From Klebsiella pneumoniae (GTDB lineage: Bacteria; Pseudomonadota; Gammaproteobacteria; Pseudomonadales; Azotimanducaceae), in contig CAMDVY010000097.1 of the NCBI GenBank assembly GCA_945878745.1, positions 1 through 8,960 of the forward strand: a stretch of 8,960 bases of DNA, given 5' to 3'. The notes under the pieces are model-generated. The model did no database searches. It had not been told where the DNA came from and saw only the letters and a program-made list of their open reading frames with translations. This document shows positions 1-5,153 of the stretch, piece after piece. A program made the translations under genes and the position numbers. The stretch's first letter is position 1. Every line of letters starts with the position of its first letter.

Positions 1-445
1 CGATCGCGTAGAGAATCCAGTACACCGAGATGATGATGCCAGGCACGATCAGCAGGATCATGCCGAAAATGATGGCAAGGACGTACAGGATCGATGCACC
101 CAGCATGGCCGGCAATCTCGTCAGGCCGGTGAGTACGGCTTCGTCGATCGCCATGCTGCGATTGTTGGACATCGCATCCTGTATTGACAGCACTGCCAGA
201 TACGCGGCCATTGCCAGGAGAGAAGTGATCAGAACTACTCCCAGAACCGTGCCCACACTGTCGCCCAGCAACGCCGTTTCATAGGGACCCAATCCGGTCA
301 TTTGAGTGAAAATCTGAGGCAAGGTAGAAATCAGCCCCCCTGCCAGTGCCAGCGGAAAGGTCTTCGCCACGCTGGCCTTGAAGAGCTGAATGCCGTTGTC
401 GAGCACACCACCAATGCTGAGAGGTTCTGAGGGTCGCTGGTACAT
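1..445 (-). CDS. Multi-pass membrane protein, C-terminus beyond left edge
   Basis: The frame opens with ATG at 445 and stays open to the left edge, so 148 residues are visible and the C-terminus is missing. A GGAG-like ribosome site lies about 8 bases upstream. The protein begins MYQRPSEPLSIGGVLDNGIQ, a short cytoplasmic-looking lead-in, followed by hydrophobic stretches at about residues 24-46, 64-86 and 113-147 (the last is rich in Ile, Leu and Val with a PG turn). This pattern, a short 'P.SIGGVLD.G..L.K.S' opening followed by several helices, resembles small uncharacterised gammaproteobacterial integral membrane proteins related to the YIP1/GlpQ-membrane-domain type. That family placement is inference and no function can be given. 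It follows the Nudix gene by 77 bases on the same strand, with an 8-bp inverted repeat in that gap. Confidence 0.75.
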   Translation of the reverse strand, partial: MYQRPSEPLSIGGVLDNGIQLFKASVAKTFPLALAGGLISTLPQIFTQMTGLGPYETALLGDSVGTVLGVVLITSLLAMAAYLAVLSIQDAMSNNRSMAIDEAVLTGLTRLPAMLGASILYVLAIIFGMILLIVPGIIISVYWILYAI

Positions 446-459
446 GGGTCGATCTCCGT

Positions 460-481
460 TCGAGCAGGCGTGACTGCTCGA
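460..481 (-). promoter_or_regulatory. 8-bp perfect inverted repeat in the leader of the membrane-protein gene
   Basis: TCGAGCAG (460-467) and CTGCTCGA (474-481) are exact reverse complements separated by six bases. On the minus strand the repeat lies 14 bases before the ATG at 445, just upstream of its ribosome site. It is directly downstream of a -10-like TATGAT (minus strand, 481-486), for which no -35 at normal spacing is seen. It is not followed by a T-run, so it is unlikely to be a terminator for the Nudix gene. It could be an operator or a leader hairpin. Confidence 0.35.
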
Positions 482-522
482 TCATAGGTCAACTGGTTGA
501 ACTCGGCTATCGGACAGAATCG

Positions 523-921
523 TCAGTTGCGCGCAGCTGCGCGGACCGCTTCGAGCTCATAGCCCGCGTGCAGGAGCTGATCTTCGGCCAGTTGTTCAAC
601 CTCGGCCATCGAGAACCAGCGCAGCTCGACCAGCTCGTTGTCGTCCCAGTCGAACTCGTGGATTTCGGTTTCAGCGGCGTACACCATGTGAGCGGCGCGC
701 TTGTAGTCAAACCGGCCGATGGGCGTCAGTGCACCAACGTGGAAATTAAGCTCTTCGAAGAGTTCGCGACGCACGGCTGCCTCTGGCTTCTCTCCCCATT
801 CGACGCCGCCACCCGGAAGCCCCCAGCGCCGTGGTGTCTTGCGCCAGAAACTGGAATGCACGGCGAGCAGAAAGTGGCCGTTACGATGCAGGACACAGCG
901 GGCGGTCTTGTAGCGCGTCAT
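523..921 (-). CDS. Nudix (MutT-like) hydrolase
   Basis: Encodes a 132-residue cytoplasmic protein, the usual size of a single Nudix domain. Nudix enzymes hydrolyse a nucleoside diphosphate linked to another group, using divalent metal. The Nudix box (consensus Gx5Ex7REUxEExGU) is clear in the first half, at residues 38-60 counted from the ATG at 921: GG-VEWGEK, then RRELFEELNF. The catalytic Arg-Glu and the metal-binding Glu pair are all present, while the usual Gly near the end of the box is Asn. The box is preceded by RRWGLPGGG, typical of the family. The ATG at 921 is preferred to an in-frame TTG at 924. Neither has a recognisable ribosome site, and the leader is short. The substrate cannot be deduced. 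The C-terminal helix is Ala/Glu-rich. The gene lies between a pilin and a membrane protein with no obvious functional link. Confidence 0.9.
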   Translation of the reverse strand: MTRYKTARCVLHRNGHFLLAVHSSFWRKTPRRWGLPGGGVEWGEKPEAAVRRELFEELNFHVGALTPIGRFDYKRAAHMVYAAETEIHEFDWDDNELVELRWFSMAEVEQLAEDQLLHAGYELEAVRAAARN

Positions 922-954
922 CAAGCTGATGGTGGATGTTGATGTGATGTTTCT

Positions 955-960
955 ATTGTA
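955..960 (-). promoter_or_regulatory. Possible -10 element for the Nudix gene
   Basis: The minus strand reads TACAAT here, a 5/6 match to the sigma-70 -10 consensus, 33 bases before the ATG at 921. No convincing -35 is found 16-18 bases upstream. That zone overlaps the 10-bp palindrome CAGGCGCCTG (975-984). Weak evidence. Confidence 0.3.
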
Positions 961-1003
961 GCCCCTTCGACCTGCAGGCGCCTGAACAGGGCAGCGAGAT
1001 CTG

Positions 1004-1507
1004 TCAGGGCGTGGAAAAAGTCACACCTTCAACGGTGACCAGTGCTCGGGCGGCAGCCAGGCCCTGGTAGGCCGGTCTTATTAGGGAGAGGCTGGTGTCG
1101 GTGCTGTCAAAGACAACACCGATTGCGCCGTGCTCAGGATCGCCCGTGTCACCGGCAATGAATGCAGGCCCACCACCCGGCGCGGTACTTTGCTCCCCGG
1201 CCAGTGTGTCGATCCACGCAGTGGTGGACAACGGCAGCGCGGAAGGTCGATCAAGCGTGACGCGTGTGCGGTCGTTGATCAGCACCTGGTGTGCCTCGCG
1301 CACGGCCTGATCGTAGTGGTGCAGGAGCTTTGCCGCCTGAGCGGTTCCGGTGTACGAGCCGTACAGGGGCAGGGCGAGCGCCGCGAGCAGGGCGATGACT
1401 GCGACGATAATCATCAATTCGATCAGGGTGTAACCGGTCTGCCGAGATTTCCTGAACACTTCATCTGGATCCGAGTGCACGTTTATCCAGCAGGCTACAC
1501 GCAACAC
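1004..1507 (-). CDS. Type IV pilin-like (prepilin) protein
   Basis: Encodes a protein of up to 167 residues with a class III (prepilin peptidase) signal. RQTG-YTLIELMIIVAVIALL gives cleavage after Gly25, Glu at mature position +5, and a 20-residue hydrophobic N-terminal helix. Mature position +1 is Tyr rather than the usual Phe. The remaining roughly 115 residues would form the periplasmic head. They have no cysteine pair, so no pilin disulfide loop is expected. Family knowledge: such proteins are processed by PilD and assembled into type IV pili, minor pilin tips or type II secretion pseudopili. No other pilus gene is adjacent, so it is an orphan in this window. The start is uncertain. GTG at 1507 gives a long 25-residue leader, GTG at 1480 (GGA five bases upstream) gives 16, and GTG at 1459 gives the conventional 9. 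A strong promoter-like sequence lies upstream at 1569-1596. Confidence 0.85.
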   Translation of the reverse strand: MLRVACWINVHSDPDEVFRKSRQTGYTLIELMIIVAVIALLAALALPLYGSYTGTAQAAKLLHHYDQAVREAHQVLINDRTRVTLDRPSALPLSTTAWIDTLAGEQSTAPGGGPAFIAGDTGDPEHGAIGVVFDSTDTSLSLIRPAYQGLAAARALVTVEGVTFSTP

Positions 1508-1554
1508 CTGGCGAGACCTGTGGGATATCGTCCATCCGTCATGTCAGCAATCAG

Positions 1555-1564
1555 GCGCATGCGC
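1555..1564. repeat. 10-bp palindrome GCGCATGCGC downstream of the pilin promoter
   Basis: A perfect palindrome lies just downstream of the predicted -10 of the pilin promoter, about where transcription would start. It could be a protein-binding site, but palindromes of this length occur by chance in GC-rich DNA. Confidence 0.25.
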
Positions 1565-1568
1565 ACCA

Positions 1569-1596
1569 ATTGTTCTCGTGCCAACGAATGAGTCAA
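1569..1596 (-). promoter_or_regulatory. Sigma-70-like promoter for the pilin gene
   Basis: On the minus strand TTGACT (1596-1591, 5/6 to TTGACA) is followed after 16 bases by AACAAT (1574-1569, 4/6 to TATAAT). The predicted transcript would begin near 1562, leaving a leader of about 55 to 100 bases depending on which pilin start is used. It is the best promoter match seen in the window. Confidence 0.5.
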
Positions 1597-1638
1597 GGCA
1601 CACCTGAATCTGCTGCAACTGTGGGAATAAATATCCGT

Positions 1639-1667
1639 TTGTCGGTCACGAAGTGGATGGCTAAGGT
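1639..1667 (+). promoter_or_regulatory. Candidate promoter for the dehydrogenase gene
   Basis: TTGTCG (1639-1644, 4/6 to the -35 consensus) and TAAGGT (1662-1667, 3/6 to the -10 consensus) are separated by the optimal 17 bases and lie upstream of the ATG at 1700. The -10 is poor, so an activator may be needed. An inverted repeat overlaps the -10. Confidence 0.3.
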
Positions 1668-1680
1668 CCTCCTCCGGACC
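1665..1680 (+). promoter_or_regulatory. Inverted repeat GGTCC-N6-GGACC, candidate operator or leader hairpin
   Basis: GGTCC (1665-1669) and GGACC (1676-1680) are perfect complements around TCCTCC. The left arm overlaps the candidate -10 of the dehydrogenase promoter, and the repeat ends 8 bases before the GAGG ribosome site. A repressor bound here would block transcription. The spacing (T-N10-A) is one base short of the classical LysR box T-N11-A, so binding by the adjacent LysR protein is not supported. Confidence 0.3.
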
Positions 1681-1699
1681 GAACAGACGAGGTACTCCC

Positions 1700-2716
1700 A
1701 TGCAAGCGCTCCACTATCTCGGCAAACACCAACTGCGTTGGCAGGAAGTGAGCGACGCGACCCTTGTTGAGGGCACCGACGCCATCGTGCGGCCGTTGGC
1801 AGTTGCTGGCTGTGATCTCGATCGGTCTATCGTTGGGGGTACGGCACCATTCAAACCACCTTTTGTACTCGGCCACGAATTTACCGGTGAGGTCATAGCC
1901 TGCGGCGATCAGGTTCGGGAGATAGCTGTCGGTGACCGCGTGCTGGCTTCATTTCAGCCAAGCTGCGGTGGCTGCCGACCGTGTCACCATGGGCACAGCG
2001 CTGCGTGCTCGGTGGTCGCACCAACATCGATGTACGGCATTGGTGAGTCAGCCGGTCAATGGTCGGGAGCGTTTGCCGATGCCGTGCGTGTGCCGTGGGC
2101 GGACTTCAACCTGCGTCGCCTGCCGGCAGGTGTGTCGCCGGTGGCCGCCGCGTCTGCCAGTGACAACTTTGCGGACGGATTGCGTGGTGTCGACGATGAA
2201 CTCGTTCGGCGGCCCGGTGGGAGCGTGCTGATTGCAGGCTCAGGCAGCATCCCGTTATACGCGGTCGCTGCTGCGAAGTTTCTCGGAGCAGGGCGAATCA
2301 GCTTTGCCAGTACCAACTCGCGCGCGCTCGGCATCGCCGAGCGACTCGGTGCCGAGTGTATTCACGTCGACACCTGGCCACGCCGATTTGCGACGCATGA
2401 CATCACCATGGACTGTACCCAACGACCGGAAGGCCTCGCAGCGCTGATGCGTTCGACAGCGCCGTTCGGTCTGTGTACGAGTGCTTCGATCTACTTCGGA
2501 CCGAGCACCCCGATTCCGTTGGGCGACGCTTACATGAAAGGGATCAGGTTCTACACCGGGCGGGTGAACAGCGCGGCGCAACTCGATCGTGTACTTGGTC
2601 TGATCTCGGCTGGCCTTGATCCACTTGTGATCGAGCCCGTGATCTATCCGTGGGCGCAAATCGAGAAGGGATTTCTGGAAGCGCCAGAAGGCGCCAAGCT
2701 GATTTTTGTCCGATGA
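1700..2716 (+). CDS. Zinc-dependent medium-chain alcohol dehydrogenase family protein
   Basis: A 338-residue cytoplasmic oxidoreductase of normal length for the zinc-containing MDR superfamily, which oxidises alcohols or polyols with NAD(P). Start ATG at 1700 has GAGG seven bases upstream. The N-terminal catalytic domain carries the catalytic-zinc ligands Cys38 (in AGCDLD), His59 and Glu60 (in LGHEFTGEV), with Asp155 in SDNFADG as the likely further ligand. The structural-zinc lobe has all four cysteines, at 89, 92, 95 and 103 (CGGCRPC, then C). The Rossmann domain follows, with a glycine turn in LIAGSGSIP (177-185). At the end of beta-strand 2 the residue that is Asp in NAD-specific enzymes appears to be Ser204 (FASTNSR), which may favour NADP; this is inference. 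The substrate is unknown. It stands alone on its strand, converging on the broken LysR gene 33 bases away. Confidence 0.9.
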   Translation: MQALHYLGKHQLRWQEVSDATLVEGTDAIVRPLAVAGCDLDRSIVGGTAPFKPPFVLGHEFTGEVIACGDQVREIAVGDRVLASFQPSCGGCRPCHHGHSAACSVVAPTSMYGIGESAGQWSGAFADAVRVPWADFNLRRLPAGVSPVAAASASDNFADGLRGVDDELVRRPGGSVLIAGSGSIPLYAVAAAKFLGAGRISFASTNSRALGIAERLGAECIHVDTWPRRFATHDITMDCTQRPEGLAALMRSTAPFGLCTSASIYFGPSTPIPLGDAYMKGIRFYTGRVNSAAQLDRVLGLISAGLDPLVIEPVIYPWAQIEKGFLEAPEGAKLIFVR

Positions 2717-2732
2717 GCGCAGTCCGCGTCAA

Positions 2733-2746
2733 GCTCTCGATAGAGC
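2733..2746. terminator. Small hairpin between convergent genes, weak terminator candidate
   Basis: GCTCT (2733-2737) and AGAGC (2742-2746) form a perfect 5-bp stem around CGAT in the 33-base gap between the dehydrogenase and the LysR gene. There is no T-run on either side, so intrinsic termination is doubtful. Position is the main argument. Confidence 0.25.
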
Positions 2747-3584
2747 GGATCAGACGAGGATCGACTTGAGCCACTCGTGCAGGCGGGGTATGTCGCGGTT
2801 GTGTTCGTTGTGCAACCCATAAACCAGGTACGCACGTTGTTTGATGCTGGTTTTCAAAGAGGCAATCATCTGCACGCGTTGGGCGGTCAGCCAGGGGCGC
2901 ATGAATGGCAGGATGCCAAGACAGATGCCGGTGCCCTGTACAACCGCCAAAGCAGCTGCGTGATAGCTGTCGGTTTCGAGAACTACCCTGGTTGGCACGT
3001 CCTGTAGACCCTGACCGTCGGCCCAGGTTTTCCAGCCATCAAACGGCCCAAGTACGCGGATCAGCGGTGATGCCAGCACATCCGCAGCGGTTTTGATCTG
3101 TGTAATACCCGGAGCGGTGATCGGCACGAGTTCAAGGTGAGCCAGTTCGAGTGAAAGACAGCCCGGAAAGTCTCCGTCGCCGTACCGGATCAGTACATCG
3201 AGTCGATTTGCCGGGACCGGATCGAGCAGTGAATCGAGCCCTGTTTCATTTCGCAGTGTCAGCGCGGTACCTTCCAGGACGCGTTGCAGTTCGTCGAACT
3301 GCGGCACGATGATCTCGTTGGCAACAAACGGAAAGCAGCCGATGCGCAGACGACGAGGTTGGTCGGCAGATTCGAAGTTGCTGCCGCGCAACATCTCGAA
3401 AGCTTGCTTCAGCGTACGGAAGTACTGTTCACCTTCCGCTGTGAGTGTGACCCCTCGTCCGTGTTTGGCGAAGAGGGGTGTACCCAGGCGTGCTTCCAGA
3501 TCACGCACCTGGTGACTGATGGTGGACGGTGTTACCGAAAGCTCCTCTGAAGCCGCCTTCAGACTGCCGAGTCGTGCAGCAGCC

Positions 3585-3604
3585 TAGCCCGCACTATTCA
3601 TGAA
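3585..3604 (+). repeat. Left terminal inverted repeat of the element
   Basis: TAGCCCGCACTATTCATGAA is an exact reverse complement of 3747-3766. It contains the inner palindrome TTCATGAA (3597-3604). Pairing stops at both outer flanks (C at 3584 against C at 3767), which fixes the outer boundary. Confidence 0.9.
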
Positions 3605-3669
3605 GGAACGTAACGAGGGCACCGAGAGTAGTGAAAACGCAGGGTGGCGCGGACTGAAGCGCGCGCAGG

Positions 3670-3685
3670 CGTGCTGTACAGCACG
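3670..3685. repeat. Central 16-bp palindrome of the element
   Basis: CGTGCTGTACAGCACG is its own reverse complement and lies within about two bases of the element's midpoint. The motif AGCACG recurs at 3689 and 3703, within AGCACGC and AGCACGCC, allowing alternative pairings. If transcribed on the minus strand from the upstream genes, it would fold strongly. Confidence 0.7.
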
Positions 3686-3746
3686 TCGAGCACGCGGAGG
3701 GAGCACGCCCTGTGATTTCGCTGCTATCGGCGTCCGCAGTAGGTCA

Positions 3747-3766
3747 TTCATGAATAGTGCGGGCTA
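3747..3766 (-). repeat. Right terminal inverted repeat of the element
   Basis: TTCATGAATAGTGCGGGCTA mirrors the left end exactly over 20 bp. The bases after it (CAAAGCGCG) belong to the 5' part of the LysR gene on the minus strand. Confidence 0.9.
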
Positions 3767-3810
3767 CAAAGCGCGTAACCAGGTGAGAGGCGGTGTGGTC
3801 GGTGGTTGGG

Positions 3811-4974
3811 TCAAGTTGAAAACCAGCGCAGTGCGGTTGGAGAATCCCATAGCACCGGTCGCCATCCCCATCCGGAACCTGTGACGATACCGATGAGGGG
3901 AGCGGTCATTTCCTGCCTGTCGAAGGACCACGTGTGGCTGAGATCCCCGGTTGGTCGCAGGTGTTCATCCAGGACGACACCGAACACCGTTTGCCGTTCG
4001 ATCTGGAAGAATGTGATGCCAGTCATGAACGCCCAATCGAGTGATGCCTCGCCCGCGCCGACAGATCCATCGTATCGGCTCGCATACTCACTGACGAAGA
4101 CGGAATGCGAATCCTGGTCGACTCGCAAAACCAGTTTGTGCACGCGTGTTGTGGCATGCAGGCGTGTGTGGTCGATCCATCGCTCGTCTCCAAAGCGCCA
4201 TGACACGACGATTTCATCAGGACTTCGTCCTGACTCAATGGTCATGGGCAGGTCGGTACTGTTCAATTGCAGCAATCGCGAACGCAGAACCGAACCGTCA
4301 GCAGCGATGGGGGTGCGCGCCGGAACCGCTGATGCCCAGGCTGCACCTTTGACGAACACGATTGCGACGAAGAGGGTGTACGATGCGAGTAACACGACCG
4401 CGCTGGGCCAGGTCAGGCCCAACGGAGGTCCACCAGCGGCAACCCGTGCCTGCTCGGCGGACATGCCTCGGGTGGCGTGGTAGAACGTGCTGCTGAGGAC
4501 GTTGCGATTGAGAGCCTGTTGATCTGGTCCGGTCCAGACACCCAGATGTCGGCCAGTGCGGTGGACAAAAATCTCTTCACCAGTGACGCGGGTCGCGGTG
4601 AACCCGGTATCGGTATAACCGGAAGCCGTGCCGGCAAGACCACTGAGTGCCAGGTAATCGAGCACGGCCGCTTCGGCGGCTTCATCATCGTTGAAAGCAG
4701 CGATGATCGTGGTGCGACCGTCGGCGAGAATGGCGAATCGTGCCCAGCGTGGCTTGACGGATGATGGATCGAACATTCGGGAGACATCGCTGATCATCGC
4801 ATCAGTGGCATCCGAGCCGAAGTAACGCATCGTGGTCTCGGGTGTGTTCGGTGCATTCGTCACAGATGTCCACCAGGTTTCCGATTCGGCCTTGCCCGGT
4901 GGAGCGGAGACCTTCTGTAATGCAACATGCAGATGATAGGAAAACTGCGGGAGCACGATCAGATCGAAGATCAT
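3811..4974 (-). CDS. Single-span membrane protein of unknown family
   Basis: Encodes 387 residues from ATG at 4974, which has AAGGGG about nine bases upstream. The frame is open for 14 codons further, but that extension would overlap the small gene before it. I do not recognise the family. Residues 1-185 look soluble: an aromatic opening (MIFDLIVLPQFSYHL), then a mixed alpha/beta region including WARFAILADGRTTIIAAFND at 77-96. One clear membrane segment lies at about 190-210 (PSAVVLLASYTLFVAIVFVKG). Residues 211-387 form a second soluble domain rich in beta-type segments (SWRFGDERWIDHTRLHATTR and KLVLRVDQDSHSVFVSEY). There are no cysteines and no recognisable catalytic motif. By position it is the third gene of a compact minus-strand unit, 19 bases after the small membrane peptide, and its TGA overlaps the probable start of the LysR gene. 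Confidence 0.8.
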   Translation of the reverse strand: MIFDLIVLPQFSYHLHVALQKVSAPPGKAESETWWTSVTNAPNTPETTMRYFGSDATDAMISDVSRMFDPSSVKPRWARFAILADGRTTIIAAFNDDEAAEAAVLDYLALSGLAGTASGYTDTGFTATRVTGEEIFVHRTGRHLGVWTGPDQQALNRNVLSSTFYHATRGMSAEQARVAAGGPPLGLTWPSAVVLLASYTLFVAIVFVKGAAWASAVPARTPIAADGSVLRSRLLQLNSTDLPMTIESGRSPDEIVVSWRFGDERWIDHTRLHATTRVHKLVLRVDQDSHSVFVSEYASRYDGSVGAGEASLDWAFMTGITFFQIERQTVFGVVLDEHLRPTGDLSHTWSFDRQEMTAPLIGIVTGSGWGWRPVLWDSPTALRWFST

Positions 4975-4993
4975 CGCGAACCACCCCTTTCTT

Positions 4994-5137
4994 TCACAGA
5001 CAGGCATGGGGCGCACTGAAAGACCCTGCCGTGCCCATTGCTATCGCCGCCGCAGTCGAGACCAGCCCGCCGATCACCAGCAGCGCCAGGGTCACCGCCA
5101 CACCGGGATTGCCAGTCAAGAAGGACATCGGGGGCAT
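4994..5137 (-). CDS. 47-residue single-span membrane peptide
   Basis: A short gene between the ankyrin and unknown membrane-protein genes. ATG at 5137 begins MPPMSFLTGNPGVAVTLALL and it ends SAPHACL before TGA at 4994. One hydrophobic stretch at about residues 12-34 would span the membrane or act as a signal anchor. AGGA lies about 12 bases upstream, in the 16-base gap after the ankyrin stop, and the next gene's ribosome site begins right after this stop. A second ATG at 5128 is possible. Support comes from the fit into the gap with ribosome sites on both sides and the clean hydrophobic profile. No family is recognised. A membrane-anchored partner or accessory subunit of the next gene's product is a guess from position. 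Confidence 0.55.
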   Translation of the reverse strand: MPPMSFLTGNPGVAVTLALLVIGGLVSTAAAIAMGTAGSFSAPHACL

Positions 5138-5153
5138 CGTGTGTGTTTTCCTG

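Larger units (their letters stand above)
3585..3766. mobile_element. 182-bp non-coding inverted-repeat element (MITE-like)
   Basis: The element is bounded by 20-bp perfect terminal inverted repeats, at 3585-3604 and 3747-3766. It is too short for a transposase and contains no convincing gene, so it would need enzymes from elsewhere. Each end starts or finishes with TA, and the distance from one TA to the other is 180 bp; this could reflect duplication of a TA target, as in IS630/Tc1-mariner-type elements, but the family is not established. The interior is strongly structured: a 16-bp palindrome lies near its centre (3670-3685), and GGCGTGCT (3668-3675) pairs with AGCACGCC (3702-3709). It sits inside the helix-turn-helix region of a LysR gene and inactivates it. 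A solo or degraded IS remnant is the alternative reading. Confidence 0.75.
2750..3814 (-). pseudogene. LysR-family (GcvA-like) transcriptional regulator, interrupted by a 182-bp element
   Basis: Two parts of one regulator gene flank the element at 3585-3766. The distal part (3584 to the TGA at 2750) reads AAARLGSLKAASEELSV, then TPSTISHQVRDLEARLGTPLF, the helix-turn-helix of a LysR protein. It continues through a complete effector-binding domain to LHEWLKSILV. The frame is closed directly upstream of AAAR by a TAG lying at the element edge. Beyond the element, in the same register, 3814-3767 encodes TQPPTTPPLTWLRAL, matching the 'PPL..LRA.EAAAR' opening of GcvA-type regulators. Joined, the parts give about 294 residues, normal for the family. 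The start is probably TTG at 3814, overlapping the TGA of the upstream gene; ATG at 3850 is an alternative. No other frame damage is seen, so the insertion looks recent. An internal start at GTG 3508 would lack the DNA-contacting helices. Confidence 0.8.

Noticed and set aside
1495..1701. 68-codon minus-strand frame in the divergent intergenic region
   Set aside because: It spans both predicted promoters, overlaps the pilin start, and has no ribosome site or recognisable composition. It is treated as non-coding.
3585..3766. The inverted-repeat pair as a simple transcription terminator or attenuator
   Set aside because: The arms are 142 bases apart, lie inside a reading frame that continues on both sides, and have no T-run. 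A mobile element explains the broken gene.
3600..3884. Rightward open frame of 94 codons starting inside the left terminal repeat and running through the element
   Set aside because: It has no ribosome site, is Arg/Gly-rich in a way typical of antisense frames, runs out of the element into the 3' end of the 387-residue gene, and has no recognisable domain. The structured non-coding reading fits better.
3806..4483. 225-codon rightward open frame opposite the 387-residue gene
   Set aside because: Composition (Arg, Ser, Thr, Pro) is that of an antisense shadow. The minus-strand gene has the ribosome site, membrane span and operon spacing.
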